Below are positions 47,308 to 56,459 of a stretch of 64,000 nucleotides of DNA, one piece after another. The stretch is from Agrobacterium cucumeris (lineage in GTDB: Bacteria > Pseudomonadota > Alphaproteobacteria > Rhizobiales > Rhizobiaceae). A program made the translations under genes and the position numbers. Every line of letters begins with the position of its first letter. Position 1 is the first letter of the stretch. The notes under the pieces are model-generated. The model was not told the origin of the DNA. It was given only the letters and a program-made list of their open reading frames with translations, and did not search any database. The DNA lies in NCBI RefSeq assembly GCF_030036535.1, contig NZ_CP080388.1:124001-188000 (forward strand), given 5' to 3'.

Positions 47308-48381
47308 CTATCGCAACCTTTTGCCGTCGCTGTCGAAAACCAGAATCCGGTCGGGCGAGGCGCTGAGCGAGACGGACCGGCCATCCAGCTGCTCGCGGGA
47401 GCCCTGCCGCTGCACGATAAGCTCCTTTCCCGCCCTGGTGCGGGTGTAGAGGTAAGACAGATCGCCAAGCTCCTCGGCCACCTCGACGATGACGGGCAAG
47501 ACGCCCTCATCCGTGATCGCCAGATGTTCCGGCCTGATGCCGATCTCCAGCCGCTGGCCGGTCGACACCGGCTGCGACAACCGCGCTTCGAGAGGCCGCT
47601 CGCCGCCTTCGAGCGCCAGCGTCACGCGGCCATCACGCTGCTCCACCACATCGGCTTGCAGGAAATTCATCGCCGGCGATCCGATAAAACCCGCCACGAA
47701 ACGATTGTCGGGATCGTCATAAAGCGTCAGCGGCGCGCCCGCCTGCTGCACGATGCCGCCCTTCAGCACGAAAATCCTGTCGGCAAGCGTCATCGCCTCC
47801 ACCTGATCATGCGTGACATAGATCATCGTCGCGCCGAGCTTGCGGTGAAGCCGCGTCAGTTCCAGCCGCATCTGCACGCGCAGTTCGGCGTCCAGATTTG
47901 ACAGGGGCTCATCGAACAGGAACACCTTCGGCTGCCGCACGATGGCGCGGCCGATGGCGACACGCTGCCTCTGGCCGCCTGAAAGCTGGGAGGGCCTTTT
48001 ATGCAGATGCTCGTCAAGCTGCAGGATACGGGAGGCCTCACCCACCCTCTCATTCACCTCCGCCTTCGGCCGGCGGGCAAGCCGCAGGCTGAAAGCCATG
48101 TTCTCGAACACCGTCAGATGCGGATAGAGCGCATAATTCTGGAAGACCATCGCCACGCCGCGATCCGCCGGTTCGACCGCGGTGACATCACGGTCGTCAA
48201 TGGCGATGCGGCCGCCACTGGTCTCCTCAAGCCCGGCGATCATGCGCAACAGGGTGGATTTTCCGCAACCGGAAGGCCCCACGAACACCGCGAAGCTGCC
48301 GGTCGGAATTTCCATCGAGACGTCCCGGATCGCTGCGAACGATCCGAAGGACTTGGCGATATTGTTGAGACGGACACCCAT
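47308..48381 (-). CDS. Sugar ABC transporter ATPase (MalK/UgpC type) of the arabinoside cluster
   Basis: The 357-residue ATPase has Walker [10 protein letters not shown], signature [15 protein letters not shown], Walker [16 protein letters not shown], the H-loop [10 protein letters not shown] and a C-terminal TOBE/regulatory part. ATG 48381 is preferred over the GTG one codon before. It starts 8 bases after the GH51 stop, so it is in the same transcript. It energises the permeases at 44183-45891. Confidence 0.9.
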   Translation of the reverse strand: MGVRLNNIAKSFGSFAAIRDVSMEIPTGSFAVFVGPSGCGKSTLLRMIAGLEETSGGRIAIDDRDVTAVEPADRGVAMVFQNYALYPHLTVFENMAFSLRLARRPKAEVNERVGEASRILQLDEHLHKRPSQLSGGQRQRVAIGRAIVRQPKVFLFDEPLSNLDAELRVQMRLELTRLHRKLGATMIYVTHDQVEAMTLADRIFVLKGGIVQQAGAPLTLYDDPDNRFVAGFIGSPAMNFLQADVVEQRDGRVTLALEGGERPLEARLSQPVSTGQRLEIGIRPEHLAITDEGVLPVIVEVAEELGDLSYLYTRTRAGKELIVQRQGSREQLDGRSVSLSASPDRILVFDSDGKRLR

Positions 48382-48388
48382 CACCGCC

Positions 48389-49900
48389 TCACTGAACCTT
48401 CAGGCGCAGCACATGGTAGGACAGGGCCGGCACGGAGCCTTTGAGCGCCCCATCCTCGACAGCGACGCCACTGCCCGGCACCGGCACGACGCGGTCGGGC
48501 TGGTCGGGGCCGTTTCCAACCCGCAGGTCATATCCCGCCATCGCAAGATGCAGGCTGAGGGTGGCGGATGAAAATCCGGTGAGGCTGACATTGATCTCAG
48601 CCGCCTCGGTGAGATGGCGGTTGAGGACAAATAGCGTCACCACGCCCTCTTCCTCGCTGAAGACCCCGGCAACATCGAGATATTTGACGTCGTCAGCAGC
48701 GTTGCAATCGTAGGTCGGGCAATCCACCGCGACATTCAGCGCAACGCCACGGCCATAAAGCGAGGCGAACTGATAGGGGTAATAGATCGTCTGGCGCCAG
48801 GCCGGCCCGTTCTTTTCCGCGCGGATGGGGGCGATGACGTTGACGAGCTGGGCGATGCAGGCGATGCGCACCCGGTCTGAGCGGCGAATGAACTCATTCA
48901 GCAGACCGGCAACGAAAAGCGCATCCTCGAAATTATAGGTCTCTTCCAGCAGGGCCGGCGCTTCCGGCCAGTCCCAGCTCTTGATGCGTTTGCTGTCGTC
49001 TTCGCGGATGTGATACCAGACGTTCCATTCGTCAAAGCAGATGGAAACATCATTCTTGGCGCGCTTCTTGGCTTTCACATAATCGATGACGCCGGCAATC
49101 GTCTGGATATAACGGCCGGTCTCTTCGATCTTGCCGAAATAATTCAGCGTGTCGCGGCTGTTATTGCCGAAATATTTGTGCAGCGAGATATGATCGACAT
49201 TCTCGTAGCATTCCTCCAGCACTTCGCGTTCCCATTCGGGATAGGTCGGCATGCCGTCATTCGAACTGCCGCAGACGATCGCTTCAATTGTCGGGTCGAA
49301 GCCTTTGAAAGCCTTGGCGGTTTCATTGGCGAGCCGGCCATATTCCACCGCCGTCTTGTGGCCGATCTGCCAGGGGCCGTCCATCTCGTTGCCGAGGCAC
49401 CACATCTTGACGCCATGCGGTTTCTCGGTGCCGTGGCTGCGGCGCAGATCACTAAGCTCGGTGCCGCCAGGGAAATTCACATATTCAAGGAAGTTGCGGG
49501 CATCATCCAGACCACGGGAGCCGAGATTGACCGCAAGCATCATCTCGATGCCGGCCATAGAGGCCCAGTCTGCGAATTCATTGATGCCGATCTGGTTGGT
49601 TTCCTTCGACCGCCAGGCAAGGTCCAGACGAATAGGCCGCTTGTCGCGCGGGCCGATACCGTCTTCCCAGCGATAGGCCGAAACGAAATTGCCGCCGGGA
49701 TAACGGATGGCGGGAATTTTCAGGTCCTGCACGAATTTCAGGACATCCCTGCGAAAGCCGTTCTCATCCGCCTGCGGATGGCCGGGCTCGTAAATCCCGC
49801 CATAGATCGCACGCCCCATATGTTCGATGAAGGCGGAATATAGGCGATCGTCGATACGCCCAATCCGGAAGTCCCGGTGGACTGAAACCCGCGCTTTCAT
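48389..49900 (-). CDS. abfA: GH51 alpha-L-arabinofuranosidase
   Basis: The 503-residue enzyme is a GH51 retaining alpha-L-arabinofuranosidase without a signal peptide, hence cytoplasmic. The acid/base Glu172 lies in CLGNEMDGPWQ and the nucleophile Glu291 in CFDEWNVWY. The N-terminus RIDDRLYSAFIEHMGRAIYG and AIRYPGGNFVSAYRWEDGIG are family hallmarks; the C-terminal 130 residues form the usual beta-sandwich. It removes arabinofuranosyl residues from imported plant-wall oligosaccharides. ATG 49900 has GGAGGAGAG upstream. A 9-bp palindrome lies 31 bases before the start. Confidence 0.93.
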   Translation of the reverse strand: MKARVSVHRDFRIGRIDDRLYSAFIEHMGRAIYGGIYEPGHPQADENGFRRDVLKFVQDLKIPAIRYPGGNFVSAYRWEDGIGPRDKRPIRLDLAWRSKETNQIGINEFADWASMAGIEMMLAVNLGSRGLDDARNFLEYVNFPGGTELSDLRRSHGTEKPHGVKMWCLGNEMDGPWQIGHKTAVEYGRLANETAKAFKGFDPTIEAIVCGSSNDGMPTYPEWEREVLEECYENVDHISLHKYFGNNSRDTLNYFGKIEETGRYIQTIAGVIDYVKAKKRAKNDVSICFDEWNVWYHIREDDSKRIKSWDWPEAPALLEETYNFEDALFVAGLLNEFIRRSDRVRIACIAQLVNVIAPIRAEKNGPAWRQTIYYPYQFASLYGRGVALNVAVDCPTYDCNAADDVKYLDVAGVFSEEEGVVTLFVLNRHLTEAAEINVSLTGFSSATLSLHLAMAGYDLRVGNGPDQPDRVVPVPGSGVAVEDGALKGSVPALSYHVLRLKVQ

Positions 49901-49930
49901 AGGCTCTCCTCCCTGCGCATTTATATCATA

Positions 49931-49952
49931 AAATATGGTATAAACCATATTT
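49931..49952. promoter_or_regulatory. Palindromic operator upstream of abfA
   Basis: AAATATGGT (49931-49939) and ACCATATTT (49944-49952) form a perfect 9-bp inverted repeat around ATAA in an AT-rich promoter region. It is the likely target of the ArsR-type regulator encoded just upstream. Confidence 0.7.
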
Positions 49953-50020
49953 GATAATATAGTTGCCGAGGGAATCCGCGCCTGTCAACCGCGAAAATCA
50001 TACTTTTAAAATTTGAAGGC

Positions 50021-50950
50021 TCAGTCTGCCGTGCGCAGGCGCAGGACAATGTCCTGATCGTAATTTCCGAAACCCCGGCCGAAGATATTCAGCCCGCCCG
50101 GATGTTTCGCATCGGCCTTGACCTCGATGCGCAGACGGATGGAACGATGGCTCACCAGATCGATATCCGCCAGCGTCACATCCGAAATGCGGGTGCCATC
50201 GACATAGGTCCCCTGCGCCGTGATGCGCCAGGTTTTGAGCATGCCATATTGCGAACCGGAAAGTTTCCACCAATCGGGCGTAAACACACCCCGCTTGTCC
50301 CCGAAGTCGCCCGGAGAGGTCCACACGCCGATCTCCCTGCCGTTGACGGAAAGGGTTATGTCCGACGGCCAGTTGCTGTGCGTTCCCGGCACCTCGGAAC
50401 TGACCTCCATGGAAAACTCGATTTCCTCGACGTTTCGGCCCTGAATCTTGGCATTATTGGGGAATTGATATTCCACGAAGCCCGACGTCAACCACAAGAG
50501 CGCCGTCTTCATGCGGTCAGGATCCATGAAGGTATCGGGCACATCCAGAAGCCCGATAATACCCTCAGGCGAACAGATGCCGCAGGGTGCCGTTACCGAA
50601 CTCTGGGTATAAAGGCCAAGCGGCATGGCCACCGCAATGTAATTGGAGGCCGCCGGCGTCTCGGGTTTTCGGAAGGAAACGATGAGTTCGTCGCAGGTGG
50701 CAAAGCAGATTTTCTGGCTGCCCTTGCGCGCCTTGCGCGTCTCGGTTCGCAGCAGCCCCGCCTCTTCAAGAACAGCCACACCGGCGGATACCGTGGACTG
50801 AGGCAGATCAAGCCGCTGCGCGATCTCGTTGACATTCAGACCGCTCGTCTCATGCAGCAGCTTCAATATCTGCACGCGGATCAAAGATGCGGCCGCTTTC
50901 AGGACATCGAATTCTTTTTCAGCATCAACCAGGAGGAAATTGGGGGCCAT
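50021..50950 (-). CDS. ArsR-type winged-helix regulator with a large C-terminal domain
   Basis: The 309-residue protein has an ArsR-like winged HTH at residues 12-80 (LIRVQILKLLHETSGLNVNE, IAQRLDLPQSTVSAGVAVLE). A further 225 residues follow that are not part of ordinary ArsR proteins. They are beta-rich (VEYQFPNNAKIQGRNVEEIE, FSMEVSSEVPGTHSNWPSDI, LSVNGREIGVWTSPGDFG) and resemble a carbohydrate-binding sandwich, with a CGIC pair near residue 123. The position, just upstream of abfA and its importer in the same direction, suggests a sugar-responsive repressor for that operon. The ligand is inferred, not shown. Confidence 0.8.
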   Translation of the reverse strand: MAPNFLLVDAEKEFDVLKAAASLIRVQILKLLHETSGLNVNEIAQRLDLPQSTVSAGVAVLEEAGLLRTETRKARKGSQKICFATCDELIVSFRKPETPAASNYIAVAMPLGLYTQSSVTAPCGICSPEGIIGLLDVPDTFMDPDRMKTALLWLTSGFVEYQFPNNAKIQGRNVEEIEFSMEVSSEVPGTHSNWPSDITLSVNGREIGVWTSPGDFGDKRGVFTPDWWKLSGSQYGMLKTWRITAQGTYVDGTRISDVTLADIDLVSHRSIRLRIEVKADAKHPGGLNIFGRGFGNYDQDIVLRLRTAD

Positions 50951-51107
50951 TCTCTAATCTTCAGATTTATCGATCCAGATCAGGATTTCTGGCTTAAATA
51001 CCCTATACTTGTCCAGTGTTGTTTATCGTTCGGGCATATCTGAAGGTTAAAGACATGAAAAAGGCATCGCCACGCAGCCTTGGCCACGTGGCGATGCCCC
51101 TTTGTCG

Positions 51108-52400
51108 TCAACCGCGCTTGCGCAGGGTCCGCGTGCCGGTGTCGACAAGATTCTGCGCCGCTTCATCCACGCTGGCGCGACCGAAGGCGAGCGAATCGGC
51201 AATCGGACGCATCACGCCGCGGTCGAACTCATTGGCGCCGATGGGGGCGGGCTCCGGATAGGGATCGAGTTTGCCGGACAGGCTCTCGATATAATCCACC
51301 GTCTTGCGTTCGGTCTCGTTGAGGCTTGGCAACACCGCCTCACGCACCTTCTTTGCCGGCGGCACGCCGCGCTCGACACCCAGCACCTTGCCGGCATCGA
51401 GATCATTGACGAAGAAGTTGATAAACTTCGCTGCTGCTTCCGGATTGGTGGAGGTGGACGAAATGCACCAGATGAGCCCCGGCCGGTAATAATGCCCGGT
51501 CGGCTTGCCAGCCCCCTCACCCGGCAGCATGCCGATGGACAGTGTCTTCTTGTTCAGCGCCTGATAACCCACAAGCTGGTTGGAATAGGCAAAACCGATG
51601 GCAGAATTGCCAAGCGTCAAGGCGTTGGATTCGATGGTGTTGTCATCACGCGTCTGGATATCGGCGGAAACGCAGAGCTTGTCCTCGCGCAGCTTCTCCC
51701 AATAGGCGAACCATTCCTTGGCGTCTTCCTTGTTGAAACCGATGGTGCCATCCTGAAACAAAAGCTTGCCGCGCTGGCGAAGCCAGACATCGAAGACATA
51801 GTGGTAACGCGCACCATAGGGCACCGCCCAGTAATTGCGCCGCGCCGGGCCGTTCTTCTTGAAATCGCGCGCCAGTTCCGCCAGCGCCGTCCAGGTGATC
51901 TGCCCTTCCGGCATGGAAACGCCGGCTTCCTTCACCGCTTCAGCATCATACATCATGCAGAAGGAATTGAGCCCGAGACCGACGCCGTAAAGCTTGCCGT
52001 CAATGCGGCAAAGATCGATCTCGCTCTTGCCGAAGCTGGAAAGATCAAGCGTCGAGCCGACGAACTTGTCCAGTTCCATGCAGGCGCCACGGCCGGAATA
52101 ATCGGCGATGGTGGATGGTTCCAGCTGGAAGATATCGGCGACATTGCGTCCGGCCATCGAGGTCGCAAGCTTGGTCCAGTAGTCGGAGCCGGCGATCATT
52201 TCGCCGCTGACCACCGTTTGCGGATCGGCCTTCTGGTAAAGGGCGATAACGTCATTGGTGCGCTTGTTGCGATCGGCTGATCCCCACCACACGCAACGAA
52301 GCCGGGTCTCGGCCGCCAGCGCGCGAAAACCGCCCGCCGCAACCCCAAGACCGGCCAGCGCCGCCGTTACCAAAAATCCACGTCTGTCGATAGTTTGCAT
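51108..52400 (-). CDS. Orphan sugar ABC transporter substrate-binding protein with Tat-type signal
   Basis: The 430-residue precursor begins MQTIDRRGFLVTAALAGLGV, a twin-arginine (DRRGFL) signal, cut near ALA (residue 29). The mature part is a family 1 solute-binding protein (LRCVWWGSADRNKRTNDVIA, KLYGVGLGLNSFCMMYD, AYSNQLVGYQALNKK). No permease or ATPase gene adjoins it. It is clearly paralogous to the binding protein at 60391-61680 (WWGSxxRxxRTN, YSNQLVGYQxLNK, LGVERGVP). It is divergent from the lacI-type gene, across a region with four TTGCAA sites. Confidence 0.88.
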   Translation of the reverse strand: MQTIDRRGFLVTAALAGLGVAAGGFRALAAETRLRCVWWGSADRNKRTNDVIALYQKADPQTVVSGEMIAGSDYWTKLATSMAGRNVADIFQLEPSTIADYSGRGACMELDKFVGSTLDLSSFGKSEIDLCRIDGKLYGVGLGLNSFCMMYDAEAVKEAGVSMPEGQITWTALAELARDFKKNGPARRNYWAVPYGARYHYVFDVWLRQRGKLLFQDGTIGFNKEDAKEWFAYWEKLREDKLCVSADIQTRDDNTIESNALTLGNSAIGFAYSNQLVGYQALNKKTLSIGMLPGEGAGKPTGHYYRPGLIWCISSTSTNPEAAAKFINFFVNDLDAGKVLGVERGVPPAKKVREAVLPSLNETERKTVDYIESLSGKLDPYPEPAPIGANEFDRGVMRPIADSLAFGRASVDEAAQNLVDTGTRTLRKRG

Positions 52401-52416
52401 CTGCTCCTCCCGCGTT

Positions 52417-52497
52417 TTGCAAATTTTTCACTGACTACTTAATTCTTGCAAATTTTCTATATTTGCAATATTTGCATCATAATAGATTTTTTTGCAA
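52417..52497. promoter_or_regulatory. Cluster of TTGCAA sites between binding-protein and LacI genes
   Basis: TTGCAA occurs at 52417, 52446, 52463 and 52492, spaced 29, 17 and 29 bases. The inner pair forms TTGCAAAT-N7-ATTTGCAA (52446-52468), a perfect 8-bp inverted repeat. This is a likely LacI-family operator array controlling both divergent transcripts. Confidence 0.7.
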
Positions 52498-52511
52498 GCG
52501 CAGGAGACGAC

Positions 52512-53576
52512 ATGAACGATACGCCCGACATCAGCCGCCCGCGCCAGTCGGATATCGCCCAGCGCGCCGGTGTTTCCATCAGCACCGTCTCTCGTGTTCT
52601 CGCCGGGGAAAAAGGCATCAGCGCTTCGATCCAGACCAAGGTTCTGGGGGTTGCGGCGGAACTTGGCTATCCGCTGCGGCCGGTCACCAGCCAGGCCGGC
52701 GGCGTGCCGCTGGAAGGCAAAAAGGTTCTCGCCTTGATGTCCGCCGAAAGGGCAACCGGCGATATCGGCGCTTTTTATCACGATATTTTCGACATGCTGC
52801 GCAGCCTCGCCCAGACGGACGGGTTTGAACTCGATATCCGGCTGCTGCACCAGAAACAGGTGGATGACGCGCTGACACAGCGGGTCTGCGAGGCGGACGG
52901 CCTTCTTGCCATCGGCCTCGACCCTGAAGAGGAGATCATCCACCGCATCACGCAGGGAGTGCTTCAGCCGGTTCTGGTCAACAGCGCCGACCCCTCGATG
53001 ACGCTGGATTGTGTTTCGCCCTCCAATTTTTACGGCGGTGCGATGGCGGCGCGGCGGCTTCTGGAACTCGGCCACCGCAAGGTCGCCTATATCGGCCCGC
53101 ACCACCGCCACACCATACGCGAGCGCATGCGCGGCTTCCGCCACACCATCCTCGAACAGGAGGGAGCCATTTATGAGGAATTCCTGCTGACGACGGTGGA
53201 TAGCGGCTTTGGACAGGCGGGCGATGCGGTTCGCCAGCTGCTGGCCAAAAACCCTGACCTGACAGGCATTTTCTGCATGAATGATGCGATTGCGCTCGGC
53301 GCGCTGGGGGCAGCACAGGAGCTTGGCCTTGGCGTACCGGATGATCTTTCCATCATCGGCTTCGATGATCTGCCCTTTGCCGAACTCTCCACCCCTCGCC
53401 TCAGCACCATCCGCGTCGACCGCCGCGAAATTGCCCGCGAGGCCGTGGAACTGATGCGCCGCCGGCTGACGGAACCTTCCGCCAACGCCCGGCAGGTGCA
53501 GCTGGGCGTGCAGCTGGTGGAAGGAGAGACCGCCGGACAGGCGAAAAAGACGGGAAAGGCGATACGTAATGCATGA
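52512..53576 (+). CDS. LacI-family transcriptional regulator
   Basis: The 354-residue regulator has the LacI HTH (residues about 12-60: SDIAQRAGVSISTVSRVLAG, AAELGYPLRP) and a periplasmic-binding-protein-like effector domain (about 72-345, ending SIIGFDDLPFAELSTPRLST). ATG 52512 has AGGAG 6 bases upstream; the frame runs back to 52446 through the operator region. It is divergent from the orphan binding protein and overlaps the DUF2264 gene by 8 bases, so it is probably the first gene of the operon it controls. Its ligand is probably a sugar or sugar acid. Confidence 0.92.
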   Translation: MNDTPDISRPRQSDIAQRAGVSISTVSRVLAGEKGISASIQTKVLGVAAELGYPLRPVTSQAGGVPLEGKKVLALMSAERATGDIGAFYHDIFDMLRSLAQTDGFELDIRLLHQKQVDDALTQRVCEADGLLAIGLDPEEEIIHRITQGVLQPVLVNSADPSMTLDCVSPSNFYGGAMAARRLLELGHRKVAYIGPHHRHTIRERMRGFRHTILEQEGAIYEEFLLTTVDSGFGQAGDAVRQLLAKNPDLTGIFCMNDAIALGALGAAQELGLGVPDDLSIIGFDDLPFAELSTPRLSTIRVDRREIAREAVELMRRRLTEPSANARQVQLGVQLVEGETAGQAKKTGKAIRNA

Positions 53577-55446
53577 TGCGGCAAACAATGATCCGATGAC
53601 CCGTTTCAATCCGCTCTATGGTAATCCGCTCAAAACCCGCGCCGATGTCAGGAAGGCGCTGGATGACAGTTTCGCACCGCTTCTGCCCTATTTTTCGCAA
53701 AGCGGCGCAAGGGTGACACTTAGCGGCACTGCCGCGCATTTTGACCGGGCAGCGGCCGATCTGGAAGGATTTGCCCGGCCGCTCTGGGGCATCGCGCCGC
53801 TGGCGCTCAGCGGCGACAGCTTTGAGCATTGGCCGCTTCTGGCAAGAGGCATCACCAACGGCACCGATCCCGCCCATCCCGATTATTGGGGCGACGTGCG
53901 CCAGAAGGATCAGCGGCTGGTAGAACTTGCAGCTCTGGGCTTCGCGCTTCGGCTTGCGCCACAACATCTTTGGGAACCCCTCTCCGACACGCAGAAAGAC
54001 AATGTCCGCCGCTATCTGCTGACGGCGCGCGAGCGCAATTATGCCGATAATAACTGGAAGTTCTTCCGGGTGATGGTCGACATGGCGCTCGATCATCTCG
54101 GCATAGATTTCGACCACAGCCTGACGGAAACTTTCAAGGCGGAGCTGGACGGCTTCTACATTGCCGACGGCTGGTATCGGGACGGCGATTATCGCCGCAT
54201 CGACCACTATATCGCCTTCGCCATGCATTTTTACGGCCTGATCTACGCGAAACTCAGCAAGCCTGACGATGCTTATGCCGAACGTTACCGTGAACGCGCC
54301 CGCCTGTTTGCCGGCGATTTTGCCGGCTGGTTCGATGAGGATGGCGGGGCGCTCGCCTTCGGCCGGTCCATGACCTATCGTTTCGCCTGTGGCGGCTTCT
54401 GGGCAGGCCTTGCCTTTGCCGATGAAGAAGCCCTGCCCTGGGGCGAGATCAAGGGGCTTTATCTGCAGCATCTGCGCTGGTGGGCGCAAAAGCCGATCGC
54501 CGACCGCGACGGCGTTCTCTCCATCGGCTACGCCTATCCGCAGCTGACCATGTCGGAAAGTTACAATTCGGCCGGTTCGCCCTATTGGGCCTTCAAGGCC
54601 TTCCTGCCGCTCGCGCTGCCGGAAAGCCACCCCTTCTGGCAGGCGGAAGAAAAGCTGCCCGAAACCTCCACCAAACCACGGCCGCTCATTCATCCCGGCA
54701 TGGTGATAATGCGGACCAAAGGCAACGTCACGGCACTTTGCAGCGGGCAGGAAACCCTCTCCATGCGCGGCGGGTCGGAAAAATATGCCAAATTCGCCTA
54801 TTCATCCCGTTATGGTTTTGGTGTGGAAGTGGATGAGCGCGGCTTCAAGACCAATGGTTTTGATAATATGCTGGCCTTCTCTGACGACGGCCTGCATTAC
54901 CGCGTGCGCGAAACCAACGAAAAGGTTCTGCTGGCCGGGGACAATCTGCGGGCGACATGGAAACCCTTCCCCGATGTCGCGGTTGAAACGACGCTGGTTG
55001 CCGCCGGCGACTGGCACATCCGGCTGCATCGGATCACCAGCGCCCGGCCACTTTCCGTCACCGAAGGCGGCTTCGCCATCAATCGCAACGACGGCGACAG
55101 CGATGCCGTAACCGAGACAGCCGGCCATGCATCGGCTGATTGCGGCACCGACATTTCCGCGATCATCGATCTCGGCTCCGTCATATCCCGTCAGGGCATC
55201 GCACTGAAGGCGCTACCCAATACCAATCTCATCAATGCCAAAACCACGGTGCCGCAATTGCGCGGAGACATTCCAGCCGGCGAAGCTCTGCTTGCCTGCG
55301 CCGTCTTTGTGGGGCTGGCCGGGCCAGAAAGCAAAAAAGCCCTGGCAGCTGTTCCAGCGCTCCCGGATATCAAGGCGCTCGACCGCCTGTTTGCAGAGCA
55401 CGGCGTCCCGGTCAGCAGCATGGCGGCGACGGGAGAGCCACGATGA
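53569..55446 (+). CDS. DUF2264-domain protein, probable cytoplasmic glycoside-processing enzyme
   Basis: The 625-residue protein matches the DUF2264 family from near its start (NPLKTRADVRKALDDSFAPL, GFARPLWGIAPLALSGDSF, NNWKFFRVMVDMALDHLG, DGWYRDGDYRRIDHYIAFAM). The first 370 residues are predicted to form an alpha/alpha toroid and the rest a beta-sandwich, a layout like that of polysaccharide lyases and unsaturated glycosyl hydrolases. No signal peptide is seen. Activity is unproven for the family. It is coupled to the LacI gene (8-base overlap) and to the dehydrogenase gene (ATGA overlap). Confidence 0.85.
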   Translation: MHDAANNDPMTRFNPLYGNPLKTRADVRKALDDSFAPLLPYFSQSGARVTLSGTAAHFDRAAADLEGFARPLWGIAPLALSGDSFEHWPLLARGITNGTDPAHPDYWGDVRQKDQRLVELAALGFALRLAPQHLWEPLSDTQKDNVRRYLLTARERNYADNNWKFFRVMVDMALDHLGIDFDHSLTETFKAELDGFYIADGWYRDGDYRRIDHYIAFAMHFYGLIYAKLSKPDDAYAERYRERARLFAGDFAGWFDEDGGALAFGRSMTYRFACGGFWAGLAFADEEALPWGEIKGLYLQHLRWWAQKPIADRDGVLSIGYAYPQLTMSESYNSAGSPYWAFKAFLPLALPESHPFWQAEEKLPETSTKPRPLIHPGMVIMRTKGNVTALCSGQETLSMRGGSEKYAKFAYSSRYGFGVEVDERGFKTNGFDNMLAFSDDGLHYRVRETNEKVLLAGDNLRATWKPFPDVAVETTLVAAGDWHIRLHRITSARPLSVTEGGFAINRNDGDSDAVTETAGHASADCGTDISAIIDLGSVISRQGIALKALPNTNLINAKTTVPQLRGDIPAGEALLACAVFVGLAGPESKKALAAVPALPDIKALDRLFAEHGVPVSSMAATGEPR

Positions 55447-56459
55447 CGAGCCCGCTTCCGCGTCTCAGCCTTGCCATGGACCCGGAGCGGACGCAGCATG
55501 TGCTGACACCACAGGCGCTCGAAAGGCTGTCGCAGAGCGTCGAAATCATCGATATCAGCCGGATCTGCGACTTTCACGATCCATCGGTAAGAGACCAGCT
55601 GGAACGGACGGATATTCTCCTGACCGGCTGGGGCTGTCCCGATATCGGCGCGCGGGAACTGGCGTTGATGCCAAGGCTCAAGCTGATTTCCCATGCTGCC
55701 GGCACGGTGAAATATTTCCTCTCGCAGGCGGTCTTTGAGCACGGCATCACGGTGTGCAGCGCGGCGGAAGCCAATGCGCAGCCGGTCGCCGAATTTACGC
55801 AGGCGATGATCCTGCTTGCCGGCAAGCGCGTATTCAGCTTCCGACGGTTTTATGGAAACGATCGCGGGCGGGAAAACGTCGATCACCTGCAATCGCAGGC
55901 CATCGGCAATCTCGGCCTGACGGTCGGGGTGGTCGGCGCGTCGCGCATCGGGCGTCGGGTCATCAATCTGCTGAAACCCTTCGATCTCGACATCATCCTT
56001 TTCGACCCGTTTTTAAGCGCAGCCGAGGCGGAGCGCCTTGGCGTGCGGCTGGTAACGCTTGATGCGCTGATGGCAATGAGCGACGTCATTTCGCTGCATG
56101 CGCCGTCGCTGCCGCAGACCCGGCATATGATCGGCGCAGAAGCGCTTGCCCGGATGAAGGACGGCGCAACCCTGATCAACACGGCGCGCGGTGCGCTCGT
56201 CGATGAAGAGGCGCTGCTGGCGGAACTGAAAACCGGGCGTATCGAAGCCGTCATCGATGTGACCGATCCGGAAGTGCCGCCGCCCGATTCCGCCTTCTAC
56301 AGCCTGCCCAACGTCTTCCTGACACCGCACATCGCCGGCGCCGTAGGCCTCGAACGCGCCAGGCTGGGCGACATGGCAATCGCGGAAATCGAACGCTTTT
56401 GCCAGGGCGCGGCACTTGAACAGCAGGTGCGGCCGGAACATCTGGAACTGATCGCATGA
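55443..56459 (+). CDS. D-isomer-specific 2-hydroxyacid dehydrogenase
   Basis: The 338-residue enzyme has a Rossmann NAD(P) site GVVGASRIGRRVINLLKPF with Asp in ILFDPF. The catalytic Arg lies in INTARGALVDEEAL, with a Glu in DVTDPEVPP and a His in LTPHIAGAVG. It reduces a 2-oxoacid or oxidises a D-2-hydroxyacid, perhaps a sugar-acid intermediate. ATG 55443 overlaps the DUF2264 stop; the open frame back to 55140 is inside that gene. It overlaps the isomerase gene by 4 bases. Confidence 0.9.
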   Translation: MTSPLPRLSLAMDPERTQHVLTPQALERLSQSVEIIDISRICDFHDPSVRDQLERTDILLTGWGCPDIGARELALMPRLKLISHAAGTVKYFLSQAVFEHGITVCSAAEANAQPVAEFTQAMILLAGKRVFSFRRFYGNDRGRENVDHLQSQAIGNLGLTVGVVGASRIGRRVINLLKPFDLDIILFDPFLSAAEAERLGVRLVTLDALMAMSDVISLHAPSLPQTRHMIGAEALARMKDGATLINTARGALVDEEALLAELKTGRIEAVIDVTDPEVPPPDSAFYSLPNVFLTPHIAGAVGLERARLGDMAIAEIERFCQGAALEQQVRPEHLELIA

